From positions 558,001-622,000 of the forward strand of contig JADJRG010000022.1 of NCBI GenBank assembly GCA_016712315.1: DNA of 64,000 nucleotides, read 5' to 3'. Source of the stretch: Nannocystis sp. Its GTDB lineage: Bacteria > Myxococcota_A > Polyangia > Nannocystales > Nannocystaceae. The notes beneath the pieces are model-generated. The model was not told the DNA's origin, made no database searches, and saw only the letters and a list, made by a program, of their open reading frames with translations. The translations under genes and the position numbers were made by a program. Below, in pieces: positions 54,576 through 62,372 of this stretch. Numbering within the stretch: the first letter of the stretch is position 1; the number at the start of each line of letters is the position of its first letter.

Positions 54576-57176
54576 TCAAACAAGCGTCATCGCCCACCCC
54601 GACTCGCCGCTGTCGATCTCCACCCGGCGCAGCTCCTGGCCCGCCGCGAACGCCCCGAGCAGCGCTTGGCTCAGCGCCGGCATCAACGATCCGCGCAGGA
54701 TCGCCTCCACATTCCGCGCCCCGCTCTCCGCGTCGGTGCAGCGCGCCGCGAGCTGGTCGATCATCCCCTCCGCGAACACCGCCTCGATCGTATGGCTCGC
54801 CCACAGCCGCCGCTTCAGCGCCTCCAGCTTTAACGCCGTGATCTCCCGCAGCACCGCCGCGGGCAGCGGCAAGAACGGCACCACCGTCATACGAGCGAGC
54901 AGCGCTGGTTTGAAGTGTCGACTGAGCGCCGGCCGGATCGCCGCCGCGATCGCCGCCGCGCTCGCCCCCTCGGCCCCCATCCGCATCACCACCTCGGAGG
55001 CGAGGTTACTCGTCATAATCACCACGGTGTTCTTAAAATCCACCGACCGCCCCTCCCCGTCCGACAGCGTGCCCTTATCAAACACCTGATAGAACAGGTT
55101 CATCACCTCGAGATCCGCCTTCTCGCACTCATCCAGCAGCACCACCGAGTACGGCCGCTGCCGCACCGCCTCCGTCAACACGCCCCCCTCGCCATACCCC
55201 ACATACCCCGGGGGCGAGCCGATCAGCCGCGACACCGCGTGTTTCTCCTGGAATTCCGACATCGCGATCGCTGTCATAAAGCGCTCGCCCCCGTACAGCA
55301 GATCCGCCAGCGCCGTCGCCGTCTCGGTCTTGCCCACCCCGCTCGGGCCGACGAAGAGGAGCACCCCCAGCGGCGTGTTGGGGTTCTGGATCCCCGCAGC
55401 CGCGATCCGCAGCGTCTCCGCGACCACCCGCACCGCGCTCTCCTGCCCACGAACCCGCCCCGCCAGCGCCTCCTCCAGCGACAGCAGCGCCCCCAGCGTG
55501 TCACTGCGCATCTTGCCGGCCGGGATCCCCGTCCACGTCTCCACCACCCCCGCGATCGCGTCCTCATCCACCTCCGCGTGGATCAGCCGCCCCTCGCCGT
55601 GCCCGCCTGCGAGCGCCGCGAAGCGCGCATCCGCCGCCCGCTTCTCCGCCCGCGCCTCATCGCCCCCGCCCGCGCGCAGCCGCGCCCGCGCCGCCTCGAC
55701 CGCCACCAGCGCCTCCTTCTCCGCCCGCCAGCGCCCCTCCAGCCCCTCCATCGCGTCTTTTGCCGCGTCATAACGACCCTGCACCTCCGCGATCTTGCCC
55801 TGATCGTTCACCCCACCCTCTCGCTCCTCCCGCCGCATCAGCCCCAGCTCGCGCTCCAGCGCCGCGATCTGCTCCTCCAGCGCCACGATCGCCGCCGGCT
55901 TCGCGTCATGCTCGATCCGCACCCGAGTCGCCGCCGTGTCCAGCAGATCCACGGCCTTATCCGGGAGCAGCCGCCCCGCGATATACCGATGAGACAGCCG
56001 CACCGCCGCCACCAGCGCCGCGTCCGTGATCGTCACCTGATGGCTCGCCTCATACGCCTCCCGCAGCCCTCGCAGCATCACCAGCGCCTGCTCCTCCGAA
56101 GGTTCGTCCACCTTCACCGGCTGGAACCGCCGCGCGAACGCCGCGTCCTTCTCAAAGTACTTCTTATACTCGGACCAGGTCGTCGCCGCGATCGTACGCA
56201 GCTCCCCCCGCGCCAGCGCCGGCTTGAGCAGGTTCGCCGCGTCGTTCTCCTTACCGACGATCGTGTGCGCCTCGTCGATAAACAGCACGATCGGCCGCGC
56301 CGACCCCTTCACCTCCTCGATCACCGCCTTCAGGCGCTTCTCAAATTCCCCGCGCACCCCCGCGCCCGCCTGCAAGAGCCCCATATCCAGCTCGAGCAAT
56401 TCCACCTCACGCAGCGCCTTCGGCACGTCCCCCGCCGCGATCGCCCGCGCCAGCCCCTCGACCAGCGCCGTCTTACCCACCCCCGGCTCCCCCACGATGA
56501 TCGGGTTATTCTTGCGCCGCCGCGCCAAGATCTCCGCCAACTGCCGGATCTCCGCGTGGCGGCCGAACACCGGGTCGATCTTGCCCTGCCGCGCCTTCTC
56601 CGTATAGGAGGTCGTGAACCGCCGCAGCGCCTCCTCTCCTGCTTGTCCGCCGCCGGCCCCGCTCGGCGCCCCAGCCGCGACCCCCGGCCCGCCCGCGGCC
56701 CCGGCCGCCTCCTTCGTCCCGCCCGTGATCGCCTCAAATTCCCGCTTCAGCGCCTCGACTGGCAGCCCCCGCAGCTCCGGGAACGACTCCCCCGAGTAGC
56801 GGTGCCCCCAGCTCGCGAAGCTGAGCAGCAGGTGACCGCTGCGCAGCTCCGAAGCGCCAAAGTGCAGCGAAGCCAGCAACCACGCGTCCTCCAACCACTG
56901 AAACAGGCTCTCCGAGAGCACCGGACGCCCCTGATTGCCCGTACGCATCAGCTCCAGCGCCCGGCCCACGCGCCCGCGCAGCCGCGGCAGGTCCACCTCC
57001 GCGTGCCCCAGCAGCGCCCGCGCGTCCGTCTCCTCCGCCGCCAGCATCGCCGCCAGCAGGTGCTCGGGCACGATCTCAAAGAACCGACGCCCGGCCGCGT
57101 CCGCGACCGCCGCCTCCATCAGCGACGTGCAGAGGGTATTCAGGCGGCGGACAAGGGACTTCGGATCGACGCGCAT
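54576..57176 (-). CDS. clpV: ClpV/TssH-type AAA+ disaggregase
   Basis: The protein has 866 residues. Two AAA+ modules are complete: IIVGEPGVGKTALVEGLARA with VLFIDEAHTIVG, and LLFVGPSGVGKTETATALAD with YSVVLLDECEKAD. A coiled middle region separates them. The N-domain (RRLNTLCTSLMEAAVADAAG through LLASLHFGASELRSGHLLLS) matches ClpV/TssH rather than ClpB; ClpV recycles the contracted VipA/VipB sheath of type VI secretion systems. No other type VI gene lies in this window, so this is either an edge gene or an orphan. The start faces a 263-base region with an AT-rich island. Confidence 0.88.
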   Translation of the reverse strand: MRVDPKSLVRRLNTLCTSLMEAAVADAAGRRFFEIVPEHLLAAMLAAEETDARALLGHAEVDLPRLRGRVGRALELMRTGNQGRPVLSESLFQWLEDAWLLASLHFGASELRSGHLLLSFASWGHRYSGESFPELRGLPVEALKREFEAITGGTKEAAGAAGGPGVAAGAPSGAGGGQAGEEALRRFTTSYTEKARQGKIDPVFGRHAEIRQLAEILARRRKNNPIIVGEPGVGKTALVEGLARAIAAGDVPKALREVELLELDMGLLQAGAGVRGEFEKRLKAVIEEVKGSARPIVLFIDEAHTIVGKENDAANLLKPALARGELRTIAATTWSEYKKYFEKDAAFARRFQPVKVDEPSEEQALVMLRGLREAYEASHQVTITDAALVAAVRLSHRYIAGRLLPDKAVDLLDTAATRVRIEHDAKPAAIVALEEQIAALERELGLMRREEREGGVNDQGKIAEVQGRYDAAKDAMEGLEGRWRAEKEALVAVEAARARLRAGGGDEARAEKRAADARFAALAGGHGEGRLIHAEVDEDAIAGVVETWTGIPAGKMRSDTLGALLSLEEALAGRVRGQESAVRVVAETLRIAAAGIQNPNTPLGVLLFVGPSGVGKTETATALADLLYGGERFMTAIAMSEFQEKHAVSRLIGSPPGYVGYGEGGVLTEAVRQRPYSVVLLDECEKADLEVMNLFYQVFDKGTLSDGEGRSVDFKNTVVIMTSNLASEVVMRMGAEGASAAAIAAAIRPALSRHFKPALLARMTVVPFLPLPAAVLREITALKLEALKRRLWASHTIEAVFAEGMIDQLAARCTDAESGARNVEAILRGSLMPALSQALLGAFAAGQELRRVEIDSGESGWAMTLV

Positions 57177-57230
57177 TCAGCCTCGTAATCCCCCGACGAT
57201 AGCAGACGGTCTGGCCCTCACCAATCGATT

Positions 57231-57246
57231 TCGAGGCCTGCCTCGA
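57231..57246. promoter_or_regulatory. Palindrome TCGAGGC-CT-GCCTCGA upstream of clpV
   Basis: Seven-base perfect arms lie 55-70 bases upstream of the clpV start, at the edge of an AT-rich stretch (57222-57300) that is the likeliest promoter region of clpV on the minus strand. A dimeric repressor or activator could bind it. A TTGACA at 57286-57291 has no -10 partner on the plus strand. Confidence 0.4.
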
Positions 57247-57318
57247 TGTATTTACGGTGTCCTGATTAACACAAATTTCACACTATTGACATAGACCACA
57301 GACCGCCGATCACCCCGC

Positions 57319-57356
57319 AAAAAAAGCCCGCGCGAACCCGCGCGAACCCGCGCGCC
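57319..57356 (-). terminator. Possible minus-strand terminator upstream of clpV
   Basis: Read on the minus strand, the self-complementary CGCGCG repeats separated by GGTT, from a 10-base direct repeat CCCGCGCGAA, precede a run of seven T. It could stop antisense or read-through transcription from the region of the genes at 57440-59530 before clpV. The stem is weakly defined. Confidence 0.35.
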
Positions 57357-57439
57357 CCTCGCATCGGCCGCAGGGCGCCGCGCGCGCGTCTATCTTCGCC
57401 CGCCCGTGCGCGACCGTCGATCTTCGCTATCGTCCAAAG

Positions 57440-58471
57440 ATGCCGCGCCAGCCCCTGCTCCCCCTCGCCCTCCCCCTCGCGCTGTGCCTGCTGCCCGCCT
57501 GCGTCATCTTTGATCCGGGCGGCGACGACGGCGGCGACGACGCGACCTACGGCGATCCCAGCGGCCCGACCTCCGGCCCCACCTCCGGCCCCACCTCCGG
57601 CCCCACCTCCGGCTGGAACCCCACCAGCGCCGGCGAGAGCACCAGCACCACCGCCCCGATCGAGCCCACCGGCGCCGACAACGAGCCCGAAGCCGGCTGC
57701 CCCTGCGCCCCTGGCACGGATCTCATCTACGTCCTCTCGGACATCGGCGTCTTATGGAGCTTCGATCCCATCGAGCACACCTTCACCCGCCTCGCCGCGA
57801 TCACCTGCGGCGGCATGACCGACACCTTCTCCATGGGGGTCAGCCGCAAGGCCCGCGCCTGGATCCAGTTCCAGAGCGGCGATCTCTACACCGTCGATCT
57901 CAACGACCCCAGCGACCCGATCCCCTGCAAAGATCCCGGCTTCATCCCCCCAAACGACCCCAAATTCGCCAATTTTGGCATGGCCTTCGTCGCCAACAGC
58001 CTGGGGGACCCCTGCGATCGCCTCTACGCCCACAGCGCCACTGAACCCGGCCTCTACGGCCCTGGCGTCGGCGGCCTCGGCGCCATCGATCCACAGACCC
58101 TCCTGCTCGCCGCGATCGCCCCCATCGACTACGCCTGGGGCGAGCTCACCGGCAGCGGCGACGGCCGCCTCTTCGCCTACGCGGGCGCCGCCCCGCCCCT
58201 GCTCATCGAGTACGACAAGGCCGACGGCCTCGCCCTCGACGTCCTCCCCTTGCCCGCCCTCGGCGGCGACTCAGCCTTCGCCTTCGCCTGGTACGGCGGC
58301 GACTTCTTCCTCTTCATCGACCCTGATCCCTTCGGCAACATCAGCCAAGTCTGGCACCTCGACTACGACCAGAGCGACGGCGGCAAGCAGGCCCTCACCT
58401 TCCTAGGCGACGCCCCGATCCGCGTCGTCGGCGCTGGCGTCAGCACCTGTGTCCCCTGGGGCCCCACCTGA
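57440..58471 (+). CDS. Stalked lipoprotein, paralogue of the gene at 14458
   Basis: The protein has 343 residues. Lipobox LLPAC is followed by a Gly/Asp-rich start and a stalk with four Gly-Pro-Thr-Ser units encoded by a 12-base repeat at 57563-57610. The head begins CPCAPGTDLIYVLSDIGVLW and shares the blocks TDTFSM, ELTGSGDGRLFAY, FAFAWYGGDFFLF and RVVGAGVSTC with the lipoprotein at 14458. Both heads start and end with Cys. A beta-propeller is likely, and no catalytic residue is evident. The stalk sequences differ, so heads and stalks evolve separately. The function is unknown. Confidence 0.82.
   Translation: MPRQPLLPLALPLALCLLPACVIFDPGGDDGGDDATYGDPSGPTSGPTSGPTSGPTSGWNPTSAGESTSTTAPIEPTGADNEPEAGCPCAPGTDLIYVLSDIGVLWSFDPIEHTFTRLAAITCGGMTDTFSMGVSRKARAWIQFQSGDLYTVDLNDPSDPIPCKDPGFIPPNDPKFANFGMAFVANSLGDPCDRLYAHSATEPGLYGPGVGGLGAIDPQTLLLAAIAPIDYAWGELTGSGDGRLFAYAGAAPPLLIEYDKADGLALDVLPLPALGGDSAFAFAWYGGDFFLFIDPDPFGNISQVWHLDYDQSDGGKQALTFLGDAPIRVVGAGVSTCVPWGPT
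57563..57610. repeat. 12-base tandem repeat GGCCCCACCTCC, four units
   Basis: Units at 57563, 57575, 57587 and 57599 encode Gly-Pro-Thr-Ser four times in the lipoprotein stalk. In-frame length change is possible. Confidence 0.9.
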
Positions 58472-58483
58472 GCGCGCTCCCCT

Positions 58484-59530
58484 TCACTCTCCCAGCGCCC
58501 GCGCCACCTCGTCATGCGCCTCCCGCAGCGCGTGTAACGCCTCTACCTGCTCACGCAGCTCGCAAGCCGCCGCCTCGTCCCCCCGCGCCACCAACTGCAG
58601 CGCCGCCGAGGCCGCGTCGTGCAGCGCCGCCCCGCGCCGTCGCAGCCCCGCGATCGCCTCAGCCGCCGCCGCGCGCCCTGCCGCGTCGGCTTCGCGCTCT
58701 TCCCCCATCGCCACCAGCCGCGACACCTGCGGCGCGCGCGCCAGCAGATCGGTCATCACCTCCACCGCCGCCTCACGCAGCCCCCGATCCGCCCCCATCT
58801 TCGCCGCCTCCGGCAGCAGCTCCACCACGTGCACGAAGTCCCCCAGCGCCGCATCCACCAGCGCGCGCAGCTCTGGCGCCAGCGTCCTCGGCAGCCCCAG
58901 CCTAGCCGCCACGATCCCCCCCGGCAGCGCCTCCACCTCCCCCTTCGCCACCCGCCGCAAATACCGCTCCAGCCCCGCCGCCCCCGCCTTCGCCGCCAAC
59001 GACGCCTGGAAGGCCGCCTCTTGCCGCGGGTACGCCCGCAGCGTATGGAGCCCGGTCCACAGCAGCGCCCCCCCGCCCACCAGCCAGCTCCCCGCGCCCA
59101 ACCACCCCGAGTACGCCGGCACCAGCAGCCCGCACACGATCGCCCACCCGAGCAGCTTGCGCCGCCGCGTCTCCGTCGACGCGTTGCAGATCGCGAGGAT
59201 GATCACCGCCACAAAGAAGAACGCCACCGAGGCCAGCAGCGCGTGGCCGATCGCCCCCAACCATCCGACCACCCCGCTCGACCACAGCGCCACCGCCGCC
59301 CCGCTCCCCACCACCAACGAGTCGCCAGCGACCTGCCCGGCCAGCAGGTTCTCCTCCGCCTCGTTGCCCGCGCCCCCCGCTCCGCTCGCCTCCGCCGCCT
59401 CCGCCGCCGCGAGCGCACCCGCCTCCGCCGCCTCCGCCGCCGCGAGCGCCCCCGCCTCCGCCGCCTCCGCCGCCGCGAGCGCCTCCGCCTCCGCGCCGTC
59501 CCCCGTCACCTCGCCGTCGGCCGCGCTCAC
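58484..59530 (-). CDS. Membrane protein with an Ala/Glu repeat N-terminus and helical C-terminus
   Basis: The protein has 348 residues from a GTG start. Residues of about 14-50 are three 11-residue repeats (ALAAAEAAEAG) encoded by a 33-base DNA repeat at 59388-59486; they should form a rigid helix. Three or four transmembrane segments follow (AIGHALLASVAFFFVAVIIL, LLGWAIVCGLLVPAYSGW, LVGGGALLWTGLHTL), then a long charged helical C-terminal domain ending in Leu/Arg/Glu heptads. No family or catalytic motif was recognised. A sensor or scaffold is possible. It converges on the stalked lipoprotein gene, with 12 bases between their stops, and is divergent from the expansin gene. Confidence 0.7.
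   Translation of the reverse strand: MSAADGEVTGDGAEAEALAAAEAAEAGALAAAEAAEAGALAAAEAAEASGAGGAGNEAEENLLAGQVAGDSLVVGSGAAVALWSSGVVGWLGAIGHALLASVAFFFVAVIILAICNASTETRRRKLLGWAIVCGLLVPAYSGWLGAGSWLVGGGALLWTGLHTLRAYPRQEAAFQASLAAKAGAAGLERYLRRVAKGEVEALPGGIVAARLGLPRTLAPELRALVDAALGDFVHVVELLPEAAKMGADRGLREAAVEVMTDLLARAPQVSRLVAMGEEREADAAGRAAAAEAIAGLRRRGAALHDAASAALQLVARGDEAAACELREQVEALHALREAHDEVARALGE
59388..59486. repeat. 33-base tandem repeat, three units
   Basis: Units at 59388-59420, 59421-59453 and 59454-59486 are nearly identical and encode an 11-residue Ala/Glu helix three times. Copy number changes would keep the frame. Confidence 0.9.
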
Positions 59531-59637
59531 AGCCTAGAGGGTCTACCGAGCGCACGCCCAGTTCAAGCCGTCGATCACGCCAGCGCCGCGCGCCCTCGCA
59601 CCCGCCACGCCGCCTCTTCCCCCGCTATCATCGCACC

Positions 59638-60354
59638 ATGCTCCGCCCCCCTGCGCTCCCGCTGCTGCTCCTCCTCGCCTGCAACAGCCACGGCAGCGGC
59701 GACAGCGACGCGGGCGACGCCAGCGCTGGAGGCGGCGGCTGCGAGCTCGACGACGCCGAACACCAAGGCGAAGGCACCTACTACGGCGCCGACGGATCTG
59801 GCAATTGCAGCTTCCCCCCCGCCGGCGATCTCATGGTCGCCGCCATGAACGAGCTCGACTACGCCGGCTCCGCCGTCTGCGGCGCCTGCGTCGCCGTCGA
59901 CGGCCCGCAGGGCTCCGTCACCGTCCGGATCGTCGATCGTTGCCCCGGCTGCGCCCCTGGCGACATCGACCTCAGCCAGCAGGCCTTCGAAAGGATCGCC
60001 CCGTTAGAGGCCGGCCGCGTCCCGATCCGCTGGCGCACCGTCGCCTGCGACACCAGCGGCCCCCTCATCTACCACTTCAAGGACGGCAGCAACCCCTACT
60101 GGACCGCCGTCCAGATCCGCGCGCACCGCCACCCCATCGCCACCTTCGAGTGGAAGGCCCCGGACGGTCAGTTTCGCGCGCTCCCCCGCGAGACCTACAA
60201 CTACTTCGTCGAGGCCGGCGGCATGGGCGAAGGACCGCTCACCTTCCGCGTCACCGACGTGCTCGGCAACGTCGTCGAAGACGCCGGGATCCCCCTCGGC
60301 GACGCCGCCGAGCGCCCCAGCGCCGCCAATTTTCCGGCCTGTCCTTCGGGCTAG
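59638..60354 (+). CDS. Bacterial expansin lipoprotein
   Basis: The protein has 238 residues. Lipobox LLAC after a short hydrophobic signal anchors it. Domain 1 (double-psi beta barrel) shows GEGTYYGADGSGNCSF, AAMNELDYAGSAVCGACVAV and VRIVDRCPGCAPGDIDLSQQ, with the Asp of VRIVDRC and of DIDLS in the usual places of the expansin active groove. Domain 2 (CBM63-like) shows HFKDGSNPYWTAVQIRAHRH. Bacterial expansins loosen cellulose or plant or microbial walls without hydrolysis. Being lipidated, it would act at the cell surface. Promoter and partners are not evident; the ABC transporter begins 66 bases downstream. Confidence 0.88.
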   Translation: MLRPPALPLLLLLACNSHGSGDSDAGDASAGGGGCELDDAEHQGEGTYYGADGSGNCSFPPAGDLMVAAMNELDYAGSAVCGACVAVDGPQGSVTVRIVDRCPGCAPGDIDLSQQAFERIAPLEAGRVPIRWRTVACDTSGPLIYHFKDGSNPYWTAVQIRAHRHPIATFEWKAPDGQFRALPRETYNYFVEAGGMGEGPLTFRVTDVLGNVVEDAGIPLGDAAERPSAANFPACPSG

Positions 60355-60420
60355 CCAGCGCCCCGCTGCGCCCGCGACGATCAGACACCGCCGCGGCGAA
60401 TCCGGCTAGACTCGCCCACC

Positions 60421-61344
60421 ATGTCGGGCACGCCAACGAGCGCACTCAACGACGCCCTGCGGATCGCCCGCTTTGATCTCCGCGAGTCGATCCGCACCCG
60501 CCGAGCCCTCGTGCTCGCCCTCCTCTACGCGCTCGTCTCCGCGATCTCCAGCTACATCTACATCAAGATCGTCGGCCTCAGCGACGCCGCCGAGAGCTTC
60601 GCGGGCGCCCTCGTCGTCGACGGCCGAGCCGACCAAGCGGCCCAGGCCCAGGCTGGTGCCATGGTGGAGCTCGCCCAGAACACCGCCTACCAGTCCCTCC
60701 TCAAGCTGCTCGCTGGCGGAGATCCGGCCATCGCCGCCCACCTCGGCACCTACCCGGCGATGGTCCTCATCTTCGTCTGGTTCTCGCTCACTTTTTTACC
60801 GTGGCTCATCGCGCTCACCAGCTACGACTTCATCGCCGGCGATCTCCACCACCGCACCATCCGCTTCCTCCTCCTCCGCACCACCCGAGGCGCCTACGTC
60901 CTCGGCAAGCTCCTCTCGCAGGTCCTCCTCATCATCGTGATCGCCGGCCTCAGCATGCTCCCGGTCCTGCTCTTAGGCCTCGCCCTCGTCCGCGACTTCG
61001 ACCTCCCTGGCACCGCCGCCGCCCTGCTCGCCACCTGGCCGATCCTCGTCTTCTTCGCCCTCGGCGTGCTCGGCCCGATCGCCCTCGCCTCGCAGCTCGT
61101 CCGCACCCCAGCGGCCGCGCGCGCCCTCGCCCTCCTCCTCCTCATCGCCCTCTGGGCCCTCTCGCTCGCCGCCCTCGCCGGTCAACCCTTCGAGCTCCTC
61201 GATCACCTCACCCCGTTCCATTACAAGGTCGGCTTCTTCCGCCCTGCTCTCTTCGATCGCCTGCTCACCGCCCTCGCCTGCGTCGCCCTCGCCGCTGGCT
61301 ACACCGCCCTCGGCTTCCTCCGCTTCCGCCGCCGCGATCTATGA
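60421..61344 (+). CDS. ABC transporter permease (ABC-2 type)
   Basis: The protein has 307 residues with about six transmembrane segments, among them ALVLALLYALVSAISSYIYI, VLIFVWFSLTFLPWLIALTS, VLLIIVIAGLSMLPVLLLGL and LLTALACVALAAGYTALGFL. An extended loop with several charged residues follows the first segment. The pattern of ABC-2 type exporters (DLHHRTIRFLLLRTTRGAYV after the third helix) fits. The ATP-binding subunit starts seven bases after the stop. The substrate is not determined by the sequence; many such pairs export drugs, peptides or lipids. Confidence 0.9.
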   Translation: MSGTPTSALNDALRIARFDLRESIRTRRALVLALLYALVSAISSYIYIKIVGLSDAAESFAGALVVDGRADQAAQAQAGAMVELAQNTAYQSLLKLLAGGDPAIAAHLGTYPAMVLIFVWFSLTFLPWLIALTSYDFIAGDLHHRTIRFLLLRTTRGAYVLGKLLSQVLLIIVIAGLSMLPVLLLGLALVRDFDLPGTAAALLATWPILVFFALGVLGPIALASQLVRTPAAARALALLLLIALWALSLAALAGQPFELLDHLTPFHYKVGFFRPALFDRLLTALACVALAAGYTALGFLRFRRRDL

Positions 61345-61351
61345 GCCTCTC

Positions 61352-62272
61352 ATGACCACCTACGCCCTCGATCTCGCCGCGGTTCACAAGCGCTTCGGGT
61401 CTGTACACGCCCTGCGAGGCGTCGATCTCCGCGCCCCTGCGGGCTCGATCCTCGCCCTCATCGGCCCCAACGGAGCCGGCAAGACCACCTTATTTTCGGT
61501 CGTCTGCGGCTTCCTGCGCGCCGACGCGGGCCGCGTCGAGATCCTCGGCGGTGCCCCGGATCCGAGCCGCCTCAAGGGTCGCCTCGGCGCCCTCCCTCAG
61601 GACGCCTTGCTCGGCCGCGAGCTCACCGTACGCGAGCACCTCCACTTCCTCGCCCAACTCCAGGGAATGGCCTCTGCGGAGGCTCAGCGAGACACCGATC
61701 GTGTCCTCGATCTCGTCGACCTCCGCGATCTCGCCCAGCGCCGCGCCGGAGCCCTCTCCCACGGTCAAGTCAAGCGAGTCGGCGTCGCCCAAGCCTTCCT
61801 CGGCGCGCCTGAGCTCATCCTCCTCGACGAGCCCACCGCCGGCCTTGATCCGCGCCACGCCCACGATCTTCGGCAGGCCATCCTCGCGCAGCGGGGCAAG
61901 CGCACCGTCGTCGTCTCCTCGCACAATTTACAGGAGCTCGAGCAGATCTGTGATCAAGCCGCCTTCCTTGATCAGGGCAAGACCGTCGCCAGCGGCGACG
62001 TCGCCGCCATGACCGCCCAGGACGCAGAGATCTTCGTCATCCTCGCCCCTGGCCCTGAGCCGCACGCCGAGCTCCAGCGCCACCTCCAGGGGGCCGAGGT
62101 CACCTGGGATCCCCAGCGCCGCCTCCTCCGCGTCGCCTTTCACCCCACCCCCGAGCGAGACGCCGAGTCCGTCATCACCGAGGTCCTCAGCCACCTGCTC
62201 GCCACACGCGCCCGGATCTCCGGCCTCGGCAAGGGCCGCTCCTTAGAGCAGCGCTACCTCGAAGTCTCCTAA
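61352..62272 (+). CDS. ABC transporter ATP-binding protein
   Basis: The protein has 306 residues. Walker A is LIGPNGAGKTTLFSVVCGF, the signature LSHGQVKRVGVAQAFLG, Walker B LILLDEPTAGLDPRHAHDLR and the switch His VVSSHNLQELEQICD. After about residue 220 a C-terminal extension (FVILAPGPEPHAELQRHLQG through TEVLSHLLATRARISGLG) is typical of ABC-2 type exporter subunits. It pairs with the permease seven bases upstream. The next gene, a caspase-like protein, starts about 100 bases downstream on the same strand and could be part of the same transcript. Confidence 0.95.
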   Translation: MTTYALDLAAVHKRFGSVHALRGVDLRAPAGSILALIGPNGAGKTTLFSVVCGFLRADAGRVEILGGAPDPSRLKGRLGALPQDALLGRELTVREHLHFLAQLQGMASAEAQRDTDRVLDLVDLRDLAQRRAGALSHGQVKRVGVAQAFLGAPELILLDEPTAGLDPRHAHDLRQAILAQRGKRTVVVSSHNLQELEQICDQAAFLDQGKTVASGDVAAMTAQDAEIFVILAPGPEPHAELQRHLQGAEVTWDPQRRLLRVAFHPTPERDAESVITEVLSHLLATRARISGLGKGRSLEQRYLEVS

Positions 62273-62372
62273 CCCTCCCTCTCAAATCCACCCATCCCAC
62301 AAACCCGCCCTCCCGCGCGCGCGAACAAGCCCGCTGACACCGCCCCGCCTCTACGCCAAAGTCGATCCCCAC

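Noticed and set aside
57286..57291. A TTGACA hexamer as a plus-strand promoter for the lipoprotein gene
   Set aside because: The sequence 17 bases downstream is GC-rich with no -10 match.
62276..62372. Possible leader gene before the caspase-like protein
   Set aside because: No start codon with credible protein sequence; the stretch is more likely a non-coding leader or part of the same gene.
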